Source: Lysinibacillus telephonicus (GTDB lineage: Bacteria > Bacillota > Bacilli > Bacillales_A > Planococcaceae). From it: DNA of 64,000 nucleotides. The DNA is taken from positions 1 to 64,000 of the forward strand of contig NZ_RXNR01000010.1 in NCBI RefSeq assembly GCF_003966145.1. Direction: 5' to 3'. Within the stretch, counting starts at the first letter, position 1. Each line of letters begins with the position of its first letter. Position numbers and translations under genes: made by a program. Positions 1 through 8,162 of the stretch are shown here, in pieces. Under the pieces are notes generated by a model. It saw only the letters and a list, made by a program, of their open reading frames with translations, searched no databases and was not told the DNA's origin.

Positions 1-124
1 AAGCTCTAAATTACACTGGCATCATATTTGATGTCCAAAATTTTGTTTCGTTCACTGACGAGGGTCAGCTACTAAAAACTTTATTTCATTAACGTTTTGT
101 TGTTCAGTTTTCAAGGTTCATGTT
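1..124 (-). other. Probable rRNA operon leader (upstream of 16S, gene off the window)
   Basis: Downstream of the tRNA cluster on the minus strand, reading toward position 1. Positions 96-122 read, on the minus strand, as the motif CCTTGAAAACTGAACAAC followed by AAAACG, which is characteristic of sequence just before rRNA genes in Bacillales (16S leader, less often the 16S-23S spacer). I infer that the minus-strand transcript continues into a 16S gene beyond the left edge. The rRNA itself is not in the window, so this rests on motif recognition. Confidence 0.6.
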
Positions 125-198
125 TGGAGCGGGTGATGAGAATCGAACTCACGACATCAGCTTGGAAGGCTGAGGTTTTACCATTAAACTACACCCGC
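125..198 (-). tRNA. tRNA-Gly (anticodon TCC)
   Basis: Cloverleaf read on the minus strand with acceptor GCGGGTG/CACCCGC, T-loop GTTCGATTC and an anticodon loop CTTCCAA. CCA is encoded (positions 125-127). It is the last tRNA of the eight-gene cluster before the rRNA leader. Confidence 0.95.
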
Positions 199-212
199 AT
201 ATTTAAATTATA

Positions 213-289
<77 letters not shown>

Positions 290-314
290 GTATTTCAGGA
301 AATGTATTGCTGCT

Positions 315-400
<86 letters not shown>

Positions 401-455
401 GTTCAATGAAGACTCTATTAATTATACACCATCTCAACGTTTTGTCAAGAAAAAC

Positions 456-530
456 TGGTGAGCCATGAAGGACTTGAACCTTCGACCCTCTGATTAAAAG
501 TCAGATGCTCTACCACTGAGCTAATGGCTC
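456..530 (-). tRNA. tRNA-Lys (anticodon TTT)
   Basis: Acceptor GAGCCAT/ATGGCTC, anticodon loop CTTTTAA, T-loop GTTCAAGTC, encoded CCA at 456-458. Confidence 0.95.
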
Positions 531-540
531 TTGAAGAAAA

Positions 541-615
541 TGGCTGGGGTACCAGGATTCGAACCTGGGCATGACGGAATCAAAATCCGTTGCCTTACCG
601 CTTGGCTATACCCCA
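541..615 (-). tRNA. tRNA-Gln (anticodon TTG)
   Basis: Acceptor TGGGGTA/TACCCCA, anticodon loop TTTTGAT, encoded CCA at 541-543. The U1-A72 start pair is typical of tRNA-Gln. Confidence 0.95.
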
Positions 616-618
616 AAG

Positions 619-694
619 TGGCGGTCCCGACCGGGATCGAACCGGCGATCTCCTGCGTGACAGGCAGGCATGTTAACCGCTACACCACGGGACC
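619..694 (-). tRNA. tRNA-Asp (anticodon GTC)
   Basis: Acceptor GGTCCCG/CGGGACC, anticodon loop CTGTCAC, T-loop GTTCGATCC, encoded CCA at 619-621. Confidence 0.95.
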
Positions 695-718
695 TTAATT
701 ATTATCAAATTATATAAG

Positions 719-793
719 TGGTGACCCGTACGGGATTCGAACCCGTGTTACCGCCGTGAAAGGGCGGTGTCTTAACCACTTGACCAACGGGCC
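719..793 (-). tRNA. tRNA-Glu (anticodon TTC)
   Basis: Acceptor GGCCCGT/ACGGGTC, anticodon loop CTTTCAC, T-loop GTTCGAATC, encoded CCA at 719-721. Confidence 0.95.
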
Positions 794-794
794 A

Positions 795-869
795 TGGCTC
801 CGAAGGTAGGACTCGAACCTACGACCAACCGGTTAACAGCCGGTTGCTCTACCACTGAGCTACTTCGGA
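795..869 (-). tRNA. tRNA-Asn (anticodon GTT)
   Basis: First tRNA of the transcript. Acceptor TCCGAAG/CTTCGGA, anticodon loop CTGTTAA, encoded CCA at 795-797. Only one base separates it from tRNA-Glu. Confidence 0.95.
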
Positions 870-900
870 ATGTTCTCGACTCATCTTGTCGACTTTTACT

Positions 901-929
901 ATTATAGAGACACATTTCATTAATGTCAA
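901..929 (-). promoter_or_regulatory. Consensus sigma-A promoter of the tRNA(-rRNA) operon
   Basis: Read on the minus strand: -35 TTGACA (924-929), a 17-bp spacer, and -10 TATAAT (901-906). Both hexamers are perfect, as expected for a stable-RNA promoter. Transcription should start near 893-895, about 25 bases before tRNA-Asn. The upstream side (930-960) is very A+T rich and could act as an UP element. Confidence 0.88.
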
Positions 930-1305
930 CACTTTACTCAATATTTTTTAATAAATTATTTAGACCTTTATTAAACCCTTTATTTATGGGCTTTTCAAAA
1001 CTTTATTAGTTAACAGCTTTTATAGAATGTGCAGTATTAATATAATTCATCCAACTATTTTTTAGTAAGTATTTTATTAATATCAATGCATTTCTATGTT
1101 TAATCTCAAATTTTATTATGTGAACCTTGTTATTTATAATACACGGAATGTTTTTTATCAAGAGAAATTTTAACACTACGGTAATCTATCTTCTACTATT
1201 ACTTGAACATCCTCCATTAACTTACCTCTTTTTTATAATTCTCACACATTCATGGTTCTTATTGATCTATATCAAACTAAGTCATTAGTTTTTATATTTA
1301 TGTAT
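930..1305. other. Gene-free A+T-rich region
   Basis: Separates the tRNA promoter from the end of the SprT-like gene. I see the possible UP element next to the promoter, but no ORF with a ribosome binding site, no clear terminator hairpin for the SprT-like gene and no RNA gene. Confidence 0.5.
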
Positions 1306-1758
1306 TTATTTTATTTTCTTTAAACCGCCATGGCATTTACCACATCGATACTTTGCTACGTTCATGATTCTTTTTCTTGGGTATTGTTGGTGACATTGAA
1401 CACACTCATAAATGTGGAATTTTGTATTTTTCTTTTTATTCTCTTCAATAGTAGAACAAAATCGTGGTGCACCTACTTTTTTTAATAGTGCACGGAAATC
1501 AGCATCTCTATGTTTATAGCCCATACCTCGAATATGCAGGTGATAGTGGCATAATTCATGTAAAATTATCCCGCGCAGCTCTTCCAAACCAAATAGTTCA
1601 TAAGACTTTTTGTTAAACTCGATATTATGACTGCGCAGTAAATAACGCCCCCCAGTAGTTCGCAGTCTATTATTAAAATATGCCTTATGTAAAAATGGTT
1701 GATTGAAATAATTTAATGAAATTTCTTCTACTAGGACTTGAAGTTCATTATCCGTCAT
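1306..1758 (-). CDS. sprT: SprT-like zinc metalloprotein (YdcK family)
   Basis: 150 residues from the chosen start, the usual size of SprT-like proteins of Bacillus. A zinc-protease motif HELCH is at residues 67-71, and the C-terminus holds two Cys-x2-Cys pairs (YECVQC and RCGKC) that would form a zinc ribbon. A longer frame opens at 1812, but the strong site GGAGGG lies just before the ATG at 1758 and decides the start. It follows tex after a terminator, as in B. subtilis ydcI-ydcK. The family resembles the protease domain of Spartan-type proteins; the bacterial function is not established, so activity on DNA-protein crosslinks is only an inference. Confidence 0.85.
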   Translation of the reverse strand: MTDNELQVLVEEISLNYFNQPFLHKAYFNNRLRTTGGRYLLRSHNIEFNKKSYELFGLEELRGIILHELCHYHLHIRGMGYKHRDADFRALLKKVGAPRFCSTIEENKKKNTKFHIYECVQCHQQYPRKRIMNVAKYRCGKCHGGLKKIK

Positions 1759-1797
1759 TCTACTCCCTCCTCTCTCCAATACAACAACAAATGTATC

Positions 1798-1838
1798 ATA
1801 AAAACCCCGCAATTGTTAAATAAGCCAACAATTACGGG
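1798..1838 (-). terminator. Terminator after tex
   Basis: On the minus strand a stem CCCCG(T)AATTGTT pairs with AACAATT(G)CGGGG around an 8-nt loop, followed by TTTTTAT. Confidence 0.8.
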
Positions 1839-1867
1839 GAAGTTAAATCGTCTAATGTTATTCTTTG

Positions 1868-4042
1868 CTAGTCAACTTGATTTTCAGGCGGAATCATCGT
1901 TAAAGATATTCGACCTTTTTCAACTTCAACTTTATCGACCCAAATAGTAACAATATCGCCCAAAGAAACAACTTCTAAAGGATGCTTAACACGTCGCTTT
2001 TGCAATTTTGAAATGTGCACTAAGCCATCCTGCTTAACTCCAATATCAACAAAGGCGCCAAAGTCTACAACATTTCGAACTGTTCCTTGCAACTCCATCC
2101 CCACTTTTAAATCTTCCATTTTTAAAACATCTGTTTTTAACAATGGCTGCGGAAATGCATCACGTGGATCTCGAGTAGGCTTCATTAACGTATCGACTAT
2201 ATCTTTAACCGTTACCTCTCCAACCTCTAATCTTCTGCTCAACTCCACTATATCCACATCTGCTAAAGCCTCTTCACATTTTTTTGATCCAACATCTTTT
2301 TTAGTAAGACCAACAGCAGCTAAAATATCTTCTGCTAATTTATAACTTTCAGGATGTATTCCTGTAGCATCAAGTGGGTTTTTAGCCTCTGGAATACGCA
2401 AAAATCCAATTGCTTGCTCGTATGTTTTCGCACCTAATCGTGGAATTTTCTTTAGTTGTGATCGAGATGTAAATTTCCCTGCTTCACTACGAACATTCAC
2501 AATATTTTCAGCAACTGTTTTCGATAAGCCAGAAACGTATTGCAGCAAGGAAGCAGAAGCTGTATTGACATCAACTCCTACTTGGTTAACAGCTGTTTCG
2601 ACAATAAACGTCAATGATTCAGCTAGTTTCTTTTGTGAAACGTCGTGTTGATATTGCCCTACTCCAACTGCTTTTGGCTCAATCTTCACTAGCTCAGATA
2701 ATGGATCCTGCAAACGTCTTGCAATTGAAACTGCACTTCGTTGTTCAACTTGCAAGTCAGGAAATTCATTGCGAGCTATTTCAGATGCAGAATAAACTGA
2801 AGCGCCTGCTTCATTTACAATAACATAGGCAATATCTTGCTCTACTTCTTTTAATACATCTGCGATAAATTGCTCCGTTTCGCGGGATGCAGTACCATTT
2901 CCAATTGCAATAATACTAATTGGATATTTATTTAATAATGATTTTACAACCGCTTTTGATTTTTCTACATCTGGTTTTGGTGGATGTGGATAAATTGCTG
3001 TTACTTCTAACATTTTTCCCGTTTCATCAACTACTGCCAACTTACAGCCTGTCCGATATGCTGGGTCTACCCCTAATACCATTTTACCGCGCATCGGAGG
3101 TTGTAATAAAAGACTTCGCAAGTTTTCTGAGAAGATATGAATCGCTTGAGCTTCAGCCTTTTCAGTTAATTCATTGCGAAGTTCCCGTTCAATTGATGGC
3201 TGTATTAAGCGTTTATAGGCATCTTCAATCGCTTCTTTTACATGTGATACTGAAGGTGAAAATGAATTTAACGGCAACCACTCTTTTTCCATCAATTGCA
3301 GTACTTGATCTATTGGAACAAGTATAGATACCTTTAATATTTCTTCCTTTTCGCCACGATTAATGGCAAGTGTTCTATGAGGAACAATATATTTTACAGG
3401 TTCTTCATATTCATAATACATTTCAAATACTTTCTTTTCATCTTTATCTGCATCTTTTACGGCCGTTACGATACGCCCTTCTTTCCGTGAAAGCCTTCTC
3501 AATTTATCTCGTACTGCCGCATCATCTGCAAATCGCTCAGCTATAATATCTTTTGCCCCTGCCATTGCTTCTTCAGCAGTAGTTACACCTTGTTCCTCAT
3601 TAATAAAACGAACAGCAATCTCAGCAATATCCTCTTTACTAAACTTCATTAACTCATCCGCTAATGGTTCAAGTCCTCGTTCTTTAGCTATTGTAGCTTT
3701 CGTACGACGCTTTTGTTTATACGGGCGATATAAATCTTCTACACGTTGTAAAACTGTTGCACTTTGAATTGCTTCAGATAATTCTTCTGTTAACTTACCT
3801 TGTTCTTCAATTAATCTAATAACTTCTTCTTTTCGCTGTTCCAGTTGCTGTATGTAATGATAGCGATCTTCAATTGATTTAATTTGGACTTCATCTAATG
3901 AGCCTGTTGCTTCTTTTCGATAACGGGCTATAAAGGGCACTGTATTGCCATCTTCCAATAATTTTATTACCGCTTCTGCTTGAGACGGTTTTACTTTAGT
4001 ATCTGTGGCAATAATTTGTAACATTTTCTTAGCGTCCATCAT
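1868..4042 (-). CDS. tex: Tex-family RNA-binding transcription accessory protein
   Basis: About 724 residues, full length for Tex (YdcI). Order of parts: N-terminal helical Tex domain, a YqgF/RNase H-like domain with VLGVDPAYRTGCKLAVVD near residue 325, a helix-hairpin-helix region (FTSRSQLKKIPRLG near 515), and a C-terminal S1 domain (VGMELQGTVRNVVDFGAFVD near 645). Tex binds nucleic acid and affects transcription and stress or toxin gene expression in several bacteria. The frame is open to an ATG at 4078, but that ATG has no ribosome binding site; AAAGG seven bases before the ATG at 4042 makes this the better start (4039 is the next ATG). It lies between the sigma-B operon and sprT as in B. 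subtilis, without rsbX. Confidence 0.93.
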   Translation of the reverse strand: MMDAKKMLQIIATDTKVKPSQAEAVIKLLEDGNTVPFIARYRKEATGSLDEVQIKSIEDRYHYIQQLEQRKEEVIRLIEEQGKLTEELSEAIQSATVLQRVEDLYRPYKQKRRTKATIAKERGLEPLADELMKFSKEDIAEIAVRFINEEQGVTTAEEAMAGAKDIIAERFADDAAVRDKLRRLSRKEGRIVTAVKDADKDEKKVFEMYYEYEEPVKYIVPHRTLAINRGEKEEILKVSILVPIDQVLQLMEKEWLPLNSFSPSVSHVKEAIEDAYKRLIQPSIERELRNELTEKAEAQAIHIFSENLRSLLLQPPMRGKMVLGVDPAYRTGCKLAVVDETGKMLEVTAIYPHPPKPDVEKSKAVVKSLLNKYPISIIAIGNGTASRETEQFIADVLKEVEQDIAYVIVNEAGASVYSASEIARNEFPDLQVEQRSAVSIARRLQDPLSELVKIEPKAVGVGQYQHDVSQKKLAESLTFIVETAVNQVGVDVNTASASLLQYVSGLSKTVAENIVNVRSEAGKFTSRSQLKKIPRLGAKTYEQAIGFLRIPEAKNPLDATGIHPESYKLAEDILAAVGLTKKDVGSKKCEEALADVDIVELSRRLEVGEVTVKDIVDTLMKPTRDPRDAFPQPLLKTDVLKMEDLKVGMELQGTVRNVVDFGAFVDIGVKQDGLVHISKLQKRRVKHPLEVVSLGDIVTIWVDKVEVEKGRISLTMIPPENQVD

Positions 4043-4078
4043 TCCACTGCCTTTCACATTTATATCAATATTACGCAT

Positions 4079-4262
4079 TAGCTAACCAGCATCCGGATTT
4101 CGGACTCAGAATGATACTGGTCAGTTAACTGTTGTCGCATGAATGCGATGAACTTCAGTTAGGTTCCTTTTCCAACTTCTCTAGGAAATCTTATGACTCA
4201 TCGGAGACCTTATGTTCATTCATCTCCTGCCTCTTTAGGTGGGAGATGAATGAACATAAGGT
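4079..4262. repeat. Structured palindromic element, possibly IS200/IS605-derived or a leader RNA
   Basis: Positions 4208-4261 form a perfect 21-bp inverted repeat with a 12-14 nt loop whose inner part (CCTGCC..AGGTGGG) can also pair. Positions 4083-4160 hold three more complementary pairs: CCAGCATC with GATACTGG (one mismatch), TCCG with CGGA, and CAGTTA with TAACTG flanking CGCAT/ATGCG. The element lies 5' of tex on the tex strand. The terminal hairpin with a CTTTAG loop resembles ends of IS200/IS605 elements and their guide RNAs, but no transposase, TnpB or IscB gene is present. On the plus strand the large hairpin is followed by TTATTTTAA, so it could also act as a terminator. Identity unresolved. 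Confidence 0.5.
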
Positions 4263-4433
4263 TATTTTAACATTTGCTTACTAGTTTCTCCTATTGTTGT
4301 TCATTATAAAATACAAAACGTAAAAGCTGCTTTCATACTTGCATTAAGAAATTTCGAATTTCCTGTCCAGCCAATACAACTCATTTTTTGTTGTTCTCCA
4401 GCTTCCTTGTTGCTGCATCATAAACCAAAAAAT
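4263..4433. other. Intergenic stretch between structured element and sigB terminator
   Basis: A+T-rich. On the minus strand it could hold the tex promoter: TATAAT at about 4303-4308 with no good -35, or an extended TGTTAAAAT at about 4267-4275. No coding sequence and no rsbX remnant was found. Confidence 0.35.
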
Positions 4434-4466
4434 AAGCCTACCCTAAAAAATTTCTAGAGTAGGCTT
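4434..4466 (-). terminator. Terminator of the sigma-B operon
   Basis: Stem AAGCCTAC(C/A)CTA with a 10-nt loop; on the minus strand it is followed by ATTTTTTGG. It separates the sigB transcript from tex. Confidence 0.8.
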
Positions 4467-4522
4467 GTTTAATCGATTAATTTCAAATTTACTTTTATAT
4501 TTTTCATCAAGGGAATTTGCCG

Positions 4523-5302
4523 CTACACTCCACCACTTGCCATAATGACCTCTTGCAGTTTTTTAATTGCCTTTCGTTGTAATCGAGAGACATGCATTTG
4601 AGATATACCGAGAATATCCCCTACTTCTTTTTGACTTAATTGCTCTAAGAAGGTCATTTTAATTATTTCTTTTTCCCGTTCAGATAAAATACCCATTGCT
4701 TCTGAAACAACTATTTTTAGATTTGTTTTTTCAAATCCTTCATCTTCTTTGCCGATTATTTCAATTAACTTTACTTTTCCACCATCTAAATCACCTTTAA
4801 TAGAGTGATCCATTGAAAGCGCTTGATAACTTCTGCCTATCTCCATTGCTTCTAATATATCCTCTTCCCCTACCTCCAAGTAACTAGCAATTTCCGGAAT
4901 AGATGGGGAGCGTTGTAGTTTGACTGTTAAATCCTCTACGGCAGCTTTTATTCTTGGACCAAGTTCTTTTATCCGACGAGGGACGTGAACATCCCACGTT
5001 TTGTCACGTAAGAAACGTTTGATTTCACCAACAATTGTTGGAACAGCGAATGCTTCAAAATTTCTTCCAAATGACGCATCAAAACGTCGAATCGCCCCTA
5101 ATAACCCAAGCATACCTACTTGTACAATATCTTCATAATGGGATTTACCATAAGAATACTTTTTTGCAATTGATTCAACTAAATTTGTATAATGCAAAAC
5201 GAGATTTGTTAGAGCAACATCATCTTCATATTGTTGATATTGCTCAAGCCACATTAAAACTTTTTCTGTGGATGCATCTTTATGTGGTGATTCTTTCGAC
5301 AT
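4523..5302 (-). CDS. sigB: RNA polymerase sigma factor SigB (general stress)
   Basis: 259 residues from the preferred start. Region 2 (YEDIVQVGMLGLLGAIRRFD, then FEAFAVPTIVGEIKRFLRDK), region 3 (VPRRIKELGPRIK) and region 4 with the helix-turn-helix QLSQKEVGDILGISQMHVSR are all present and close to B. subtilis SigB. AGGTG lies seven bases before the ATG at 5302; an in-frame ATG at 5308 is also possible. The gene overlaps the end of rsbW by 23 bases, which suggests coupled translation of the sigma factor with its anti-sigma factor. SigB directs the general stress regulon. No rsbX follows. Confidence 0.95.
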   Translation of the reverse strand: MSKESPHKDASTEKVLMWLEQYQQYEDDVALTNLVLHYTNLVESIAKKYSYGKSHYEDIVQVGMLGLLGAIRRFDASFGRNFEAFAVPTIVGEIKRFLRDKTWDVHVPRRIKELGPRIKAAVEDLTVKLQRSPSIPEIASYLEVGEEDILEAMEIGRSYQALSMDHSIKGDLDGGKVKLIEIIGKEDEGFEKTNLKIVVSEAMGILSEREKEIIKMTFLEQLSQKEVGDILGISQMHVSRLQRKAIKKLQEVIMASGGV

Positions 5303-5750
5303 TCTCATTCACCTGCTCTCTCGTGACATATTTTGTCATGAAAACAGTTACTCCACCCTCGTTATTAACTCTCACCTCATCCATCAAAGATTCCATTAGG
5401 TATAACCCTAGTCCACCTTCACGCAGCAGTGCTATGTTCTCATCTTCACGGTACGGTCCAATATTTGATTTAATCTCTTCAAAGGTAAAGCTATTACCAT
5501 AGTCGGAAACCATTATTTCAATTTTATGATTATATAGGGCGCTGCTGATAACAATTTCACCCTCTTCATTGTCGCTATATGCGTGTTGGACAACATTTGT
5601 AACGGCTTCACTAACAGCAATTTTCAAATCTTCTATTTGATCATACGAAAATCCAATTCTAGTTGCTATCCCTGAGATTGTTAGTCTTATAACACTAACA
5701 TATTGTGGTTTTGAAGGAATTCTAATTTCAATGTAGTCAAATGCTTTCAT
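5280..5750 (-). CDS. rsbW: Anti-sigma-B factor and serine kinase RsbW
   Basis: 156 residues with a GHKL ATPase fold: N-box VSEAVTNVVQHAY (about 47-59), G1 box VSDYGNSF and G2-like EGGLGLYLMESLMD (about 111-124). RsbW holds SigB inactive and phosphorylates RsbV on a serine. Gene order rsbV-rsbW-sigB, with 3 bases after rsbV and an overlap into sigB, is that of B. subtilis. Confidence 0.95.
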   Translation of the reverse strand: MKAFDYIEIRIPSKPQYVSVIRLTISGIATRIGFSYDQIEDLKIAVSEAVTNVVQHAYSDNEEGEIVISSALYNHKIEIMVSDYGNSFTFEEIKSNIGPYREDENIALLREGGLGLYLMESLMDEVRVNNEGGVTVFMTKYVTREQVNENVERITT

Positions 5751-5753
5751 TGC

Positions 5754-6080
5754 CTAGTCTCCCTTCTTGATCGTTTCAATATCCATTAGTTCACTAAGAC
5801 CTGTAATTTCAAATAATCTCGTTAATCTTCCTGATAAGTTCACTAACTTTAAATTGGCATTTTCTCTCATCACTTTTTTATAAAAGGCGACAAATACTCC
5901 AAGCCCTGTACTATCCATAAAACTTACATTCAATAAATCCAATTCAATAAACAATCCTTCTGAAATGCAAATTGAGTTTAACTCATCACGCAATGTGGGT
6001 GCAGTGAAAGTGTCAATCTCTCCTTCAATAAACCCCAGCAGCAAATCTCCTTCTTCCCGAAATTGCACGTTTACATTCAT
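5754..6080 (-). CDS. rsbV: Anti-anti-sigma factor RsbV
   Basis: 108-residue STAS protein. The phosphoacceptor is Ser57 in SFMDSTGLGVF. Unphosphorylated RsbV binds RsbW and frees SigB; it is phosphorylated by RsbW and dephosphorylated by RsbU. Start ATG has GGAGG 8 bases upstream. A sigma-B promoter precedes the gene, so rsbV-rsbW-sigB can be amplified separately from rsbT-rsbU. Confidence 0.95.
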   Translation of the reverse strand: MNVNVQFREEGDLLLGFIEGEIDTFTAPTLRDELNSICISEGLFIELDLLNVSFMDSTGLGVFVAFYKKVMRENANLKLVNLSGRLTRLFEITGLSELMDIETIKKGD

Positions 6081-6111
6081 TCAGGACACCTCCATTTATA
6101 CCTACTTTTCC

Positions 6112-6137
6112 CTTCCCTTAACTTAAAATATTTAAAC
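6112..6137 (-). promoter_or_regulatory. Sigma-B promoter before rsbV
   Basis: Minus strand: -35 GTTTAA (6132-6137), 14-bp spacer, -10 GGGAAG (6112-6117). This fits the sigma-B consensus GTTTAA-N12-15-GGGWAW with one mismatch, and lies at the same place (between rsbU and rsbV) as the autoregulatory promoter in B. subtilis. Confidence 0.85.
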
Positions 6138-6148
6138 CTATTTATTTT

Positions 6149-7153
6149 TTATTTTTTTATAATTACAATAGTAAAATCATCATCTAAATTGAAGTCTTGT
6201 AATCTTTCTAAGTCTTTATATATTTCTTCGCACATCTGTTGGGCACTTAATCGACTATATGAAACGGCAAGCTGCTTAATATAGCCTCTTGAGTCAAATT
6301 CCTCTAGTTTTCGAAAATCCGTAACTCCATCTGTCATCAGAACAAGAAAATCATCTTTTTCTAATTTAACGTCATGTTGAATATACTTAAATTCCGGTAA
6401 AATCCCCAGCAACAGACCTTTAGATTCTAAATCGTAAAAGATATTTTCTTTTGCTCTATAGTAAAGTGCAGGTTCATGCCCTGCTGAAGCCCATGTAAAT
6501 ATATCGTTATTTAAGTTGTAACGCCCATAAAAAAGCGACACAAACATACTGTCATCTACACTTTTTTCAATAATTTTATTTAATACTTCTAAAACATAGG
6601 AAGGATTGCTATTTGCATACCCTAGTGTGTCTAACCCGTACTTCACCATAGACATGCAAAGTGCAGCGGGTACACCTTTTCCTACAACATCTGTAACCGC
6701 TACACCTAAATAATTTTCATCATCATGCAAAAAATGAACATAGTCACCATTCATTTTCCTTTTAGGGATAGATACCATTCCTATGTCAAGAAGCTCTGGA
6801 GTAGGAATTGTCGTCTCTAATAATAAATTCTGAATTTTTGCTGCTATGTCCATTTCAATGCGCATTTCTTCTTGTTTCAGAAGCAAGAACTGATGTTCCT
6901 TAACTTTTAAACCGAAGTGTACCATTAATTCAATTAAAAAATCATAAGCATGAGAAATAGATTCTGGTAAATCTTCATAAATCTCTTCAATAGCCTGTTT
7001 GTGAATACCGATTACATCTTCTGGCGTTACATTTTTTTGTATTAACTGTTTAATTAAATTTTGGCCGATATATAAATTACTTTCATTTTGATTTAATATG
7101 TAATCCAGTAAAATCTTTTTATACTGAGCTTTTAGCTGTTTCAAAATGTTCAC
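6149..7153 (-). CDS. rsbU: PP2C phosphatase RsbU
   Basis: 334 residues. Residues 1-85 are the helical RsbT-binding domain; the PP2C (SpoIIE-type) domain follows with MNGDYVHFL, VTDVVGKGVPAALCMSMVK, ASAGHEPALYY and VLMTDGVTDFR, which contain the metal-binding aspartates. RsbU, when bound by RsbT, dephosphorylates RsbV and so turns on SigB. Start is GTG with AAGGTAGGG upstream; it lies 3 bases after rsbT. Confidence 0.95.
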   Translation of the reverse strand: MNILKQLKAQYKKILLDYILNQNESNLYIGQNLIKQLIQKNVTPEDVIGIHKQAIEEIYEDLPESISHAYDFLIELMVHFGLKVKEHQFLLLKQEEMRIEMDIAAKIQNLLLETTIPTPELLDIGMVSIPKRKMNGDYVHFLHDDENYLGVAVTDVVGKGVPAALCMSMVKYGLDTLGYANSNPSYVLEVLNKIIEKSVDDSMFVSLFYGRYNLNNDIFTWASAGHEPALYYRAKENIFYDLESKGLLLGILPEFKYIQHDVKLEKDDFLVLMTDGVTDFRKLEEFDSRGYIKQLAVSYSRLSAQQMCEEIYKDLERLQDFNLDDDFTIVIIKK

Positions 7154-7156
7154 ACC

Positions 7157-7558
7157 CTACCTTAGCCATTTTTCAATTCGAACAATTGTCCCCATCCCTA
7201 TCTCAGATTGAATTTCGATTAAATCCACAAGTCTTTTTACAGCATGTAATCCAGCTCCATTATTAGCAGCAGGTGAATAATCCAACACTTTACCTACATC
7301 TTTAATTCCAGGTCCTTTATCAATAGCGATAATAGCGATTCCTTTTTCGCTGTTTCCATTTTTTGTTATCCTTTTAATAATGATTTTCCCAACACTTGCA
7401 TATAAAAATATATTTTTTGCTAGTTCACTAATTGCGGTTGCAATTCTTGCTTGATCAACTTTATTAAACCCGATAGCTTTCGCTTCATTACGACCAAGTT
7501 GACGTGCAGCTACAATATCTAATTCTGTAACAATTTGAACCGTCGTCTCGTCTAACAT
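7157..7558 (-). CDS. rsbT: Serine kinase / RsbU activator RsbT
   Basis: 133 residues, full RsbT length, with GHKL boxes ISELAKNIFLYA, AIDKGPGI and GAGLHAVKRLVD. In the known pathway RsbT is held by the RsbR-RsbS stressosome, then released to bind RsbU. Here rsbT is the first gene of the operon and neither rsbR nor rsbS lies upstream: the next gene is ndoA, separated by a terminator. GGGGGTG precedes the ATG. Either the stressosome genes are elsewhere or RsbT is held by another partner. Confidence 0.93.
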   Translation of the reverse strand: MLDETTVQIVTELDIVAARQLGRNEAKAIGFNKVDQARIATAISELAKNIFLYASVGKIIIKRITKNGNSEKGIAIIAIDKGPGIKDVGKVLDYSPAANNGAGLHAVKRLVDLIEIQSEIGMGTIVRIEKWLR

Positions 7559-7747
7559 GACTGCACCCCCGTCAAAATAACGAAAATATTGGAAAACTAT
7601 TTCTTATTTTTTATTATACTAGTAAATTATGTAATGAAATTTGTTATTTCTAATATATATTATTGTTTACAATTACATCAATTACATAGTTGATAATAAA
7701 GATAATATTTTTATAATAGTGACCAATAATATTTTAGAGAAATAGAA
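7559..7747 (-). promoter_or_regulatory. Promoter region of the rsbT operon
   Basis: A+T-rich. A TATAAT hexamer sits at 7613-7618 on the minus strand (TAGTATAAT) about 55 bases before rsbT; the -35 at 17-18 bp is poor. No rsbR or rsbS remnant can be read here. Confidence 0.4.
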
Positions 7748-7794
7748 AAAAGCACCTTCTTAAAAGTCATAAATACTTTTAAGAAGGTGCTTTT
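7748..7794. terminator. Terminator of the ndoAI-ndoA operon
   Basis: Perfect 20-bp stem (AAAAGCACCTTCTTAAAAGT and its complement) with a 7-nt loop and U-runs on both sides. It insulates the rsb operon from ndoA. Confidence 0.85.
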
Positions 7795-7806
7795 ACTTTT
7801 ATGTAT

Positions 7807-8157
7807 TTAAAATTTCATTAACCCCAAGCTTATTTCAAGCGCAACGTCAACTTTCTCCATAAGCTCTTCATCTAACTGCGTAATGCGGTCTGTTAATCTA
7901 GATTTATCTATTGTACGCAATTGTTCAAGCAAAATTACCGAATTCCGTTCAAAGCCATATTTTTTAGCATCAATTTCGACATGAGTCGGTAATTTTGCTT
8001 TTTGAATTTGCGCTGTAATTGCAGCGATGATTACAGTCGGACTAAAGCGATTTCCTATATCATTTTGAATGATTAATACGGGCCTAGTACCGCCTTGCTC
8101 AGATCCAACAACTGGTGAAAGATCTGCAAAAAAAACGTCCCCTCGTTTCACAATCAA
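7807..8157 (-). CDS. ndoA: Endoribonuclease toxin EndoA (MazF/PemK family)
   Basis: 116 residues, the same length as B. subtilis EndoA and nearly the same sequence: [31 protein letters not shown] and [15 protein letters not shown]. MazF-type toxins cut single-stranded mRNA at short sites (UACAU in B. subtilis). The frame is open to an ATG at 8166, but GGGGG at about 8168-8172 is placed for the TTG at 8157, which also gives the usual family N-terminus. The ribosome binding site lies in the end of the antitoxin gene, so translation is coupled. Confidence 0.92.
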   Translation of the reverse strand: MIVKRGDVFFADLSPVVGSEQGGTRPVLIIQNDIGNRFSPTVIIAAITAQIQKAKLPTHVEIDAKKYGFERNSVILLEQLRTIDKSRLTDRITQLDEELMEKVDVALEISLGLMKF

Positions 8158-8162
8158 AAATG

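Noticed and set aside
2920-3327. Long plus-strand frame inside tex
   Set aside because: Antisense shadow of a clear tex coding sequence; Leu-rich composition is as expected from the complement.
4200-4262. T-box or other known riboswitch before tex
   Set aside because: No T-box TGGNACC core, no AGAGA/specifier arrangement and no known riboswitch core could be read in the element.
4079-4262. Hammerhead ribozyme, suggested by a GATGAGTC string on the minus strand
   Set aside because: The core would need CTGATGA and GAAA in the right stems; the first base pattern is CCGATGAG and no matching GAAA/stem arrangement was found.
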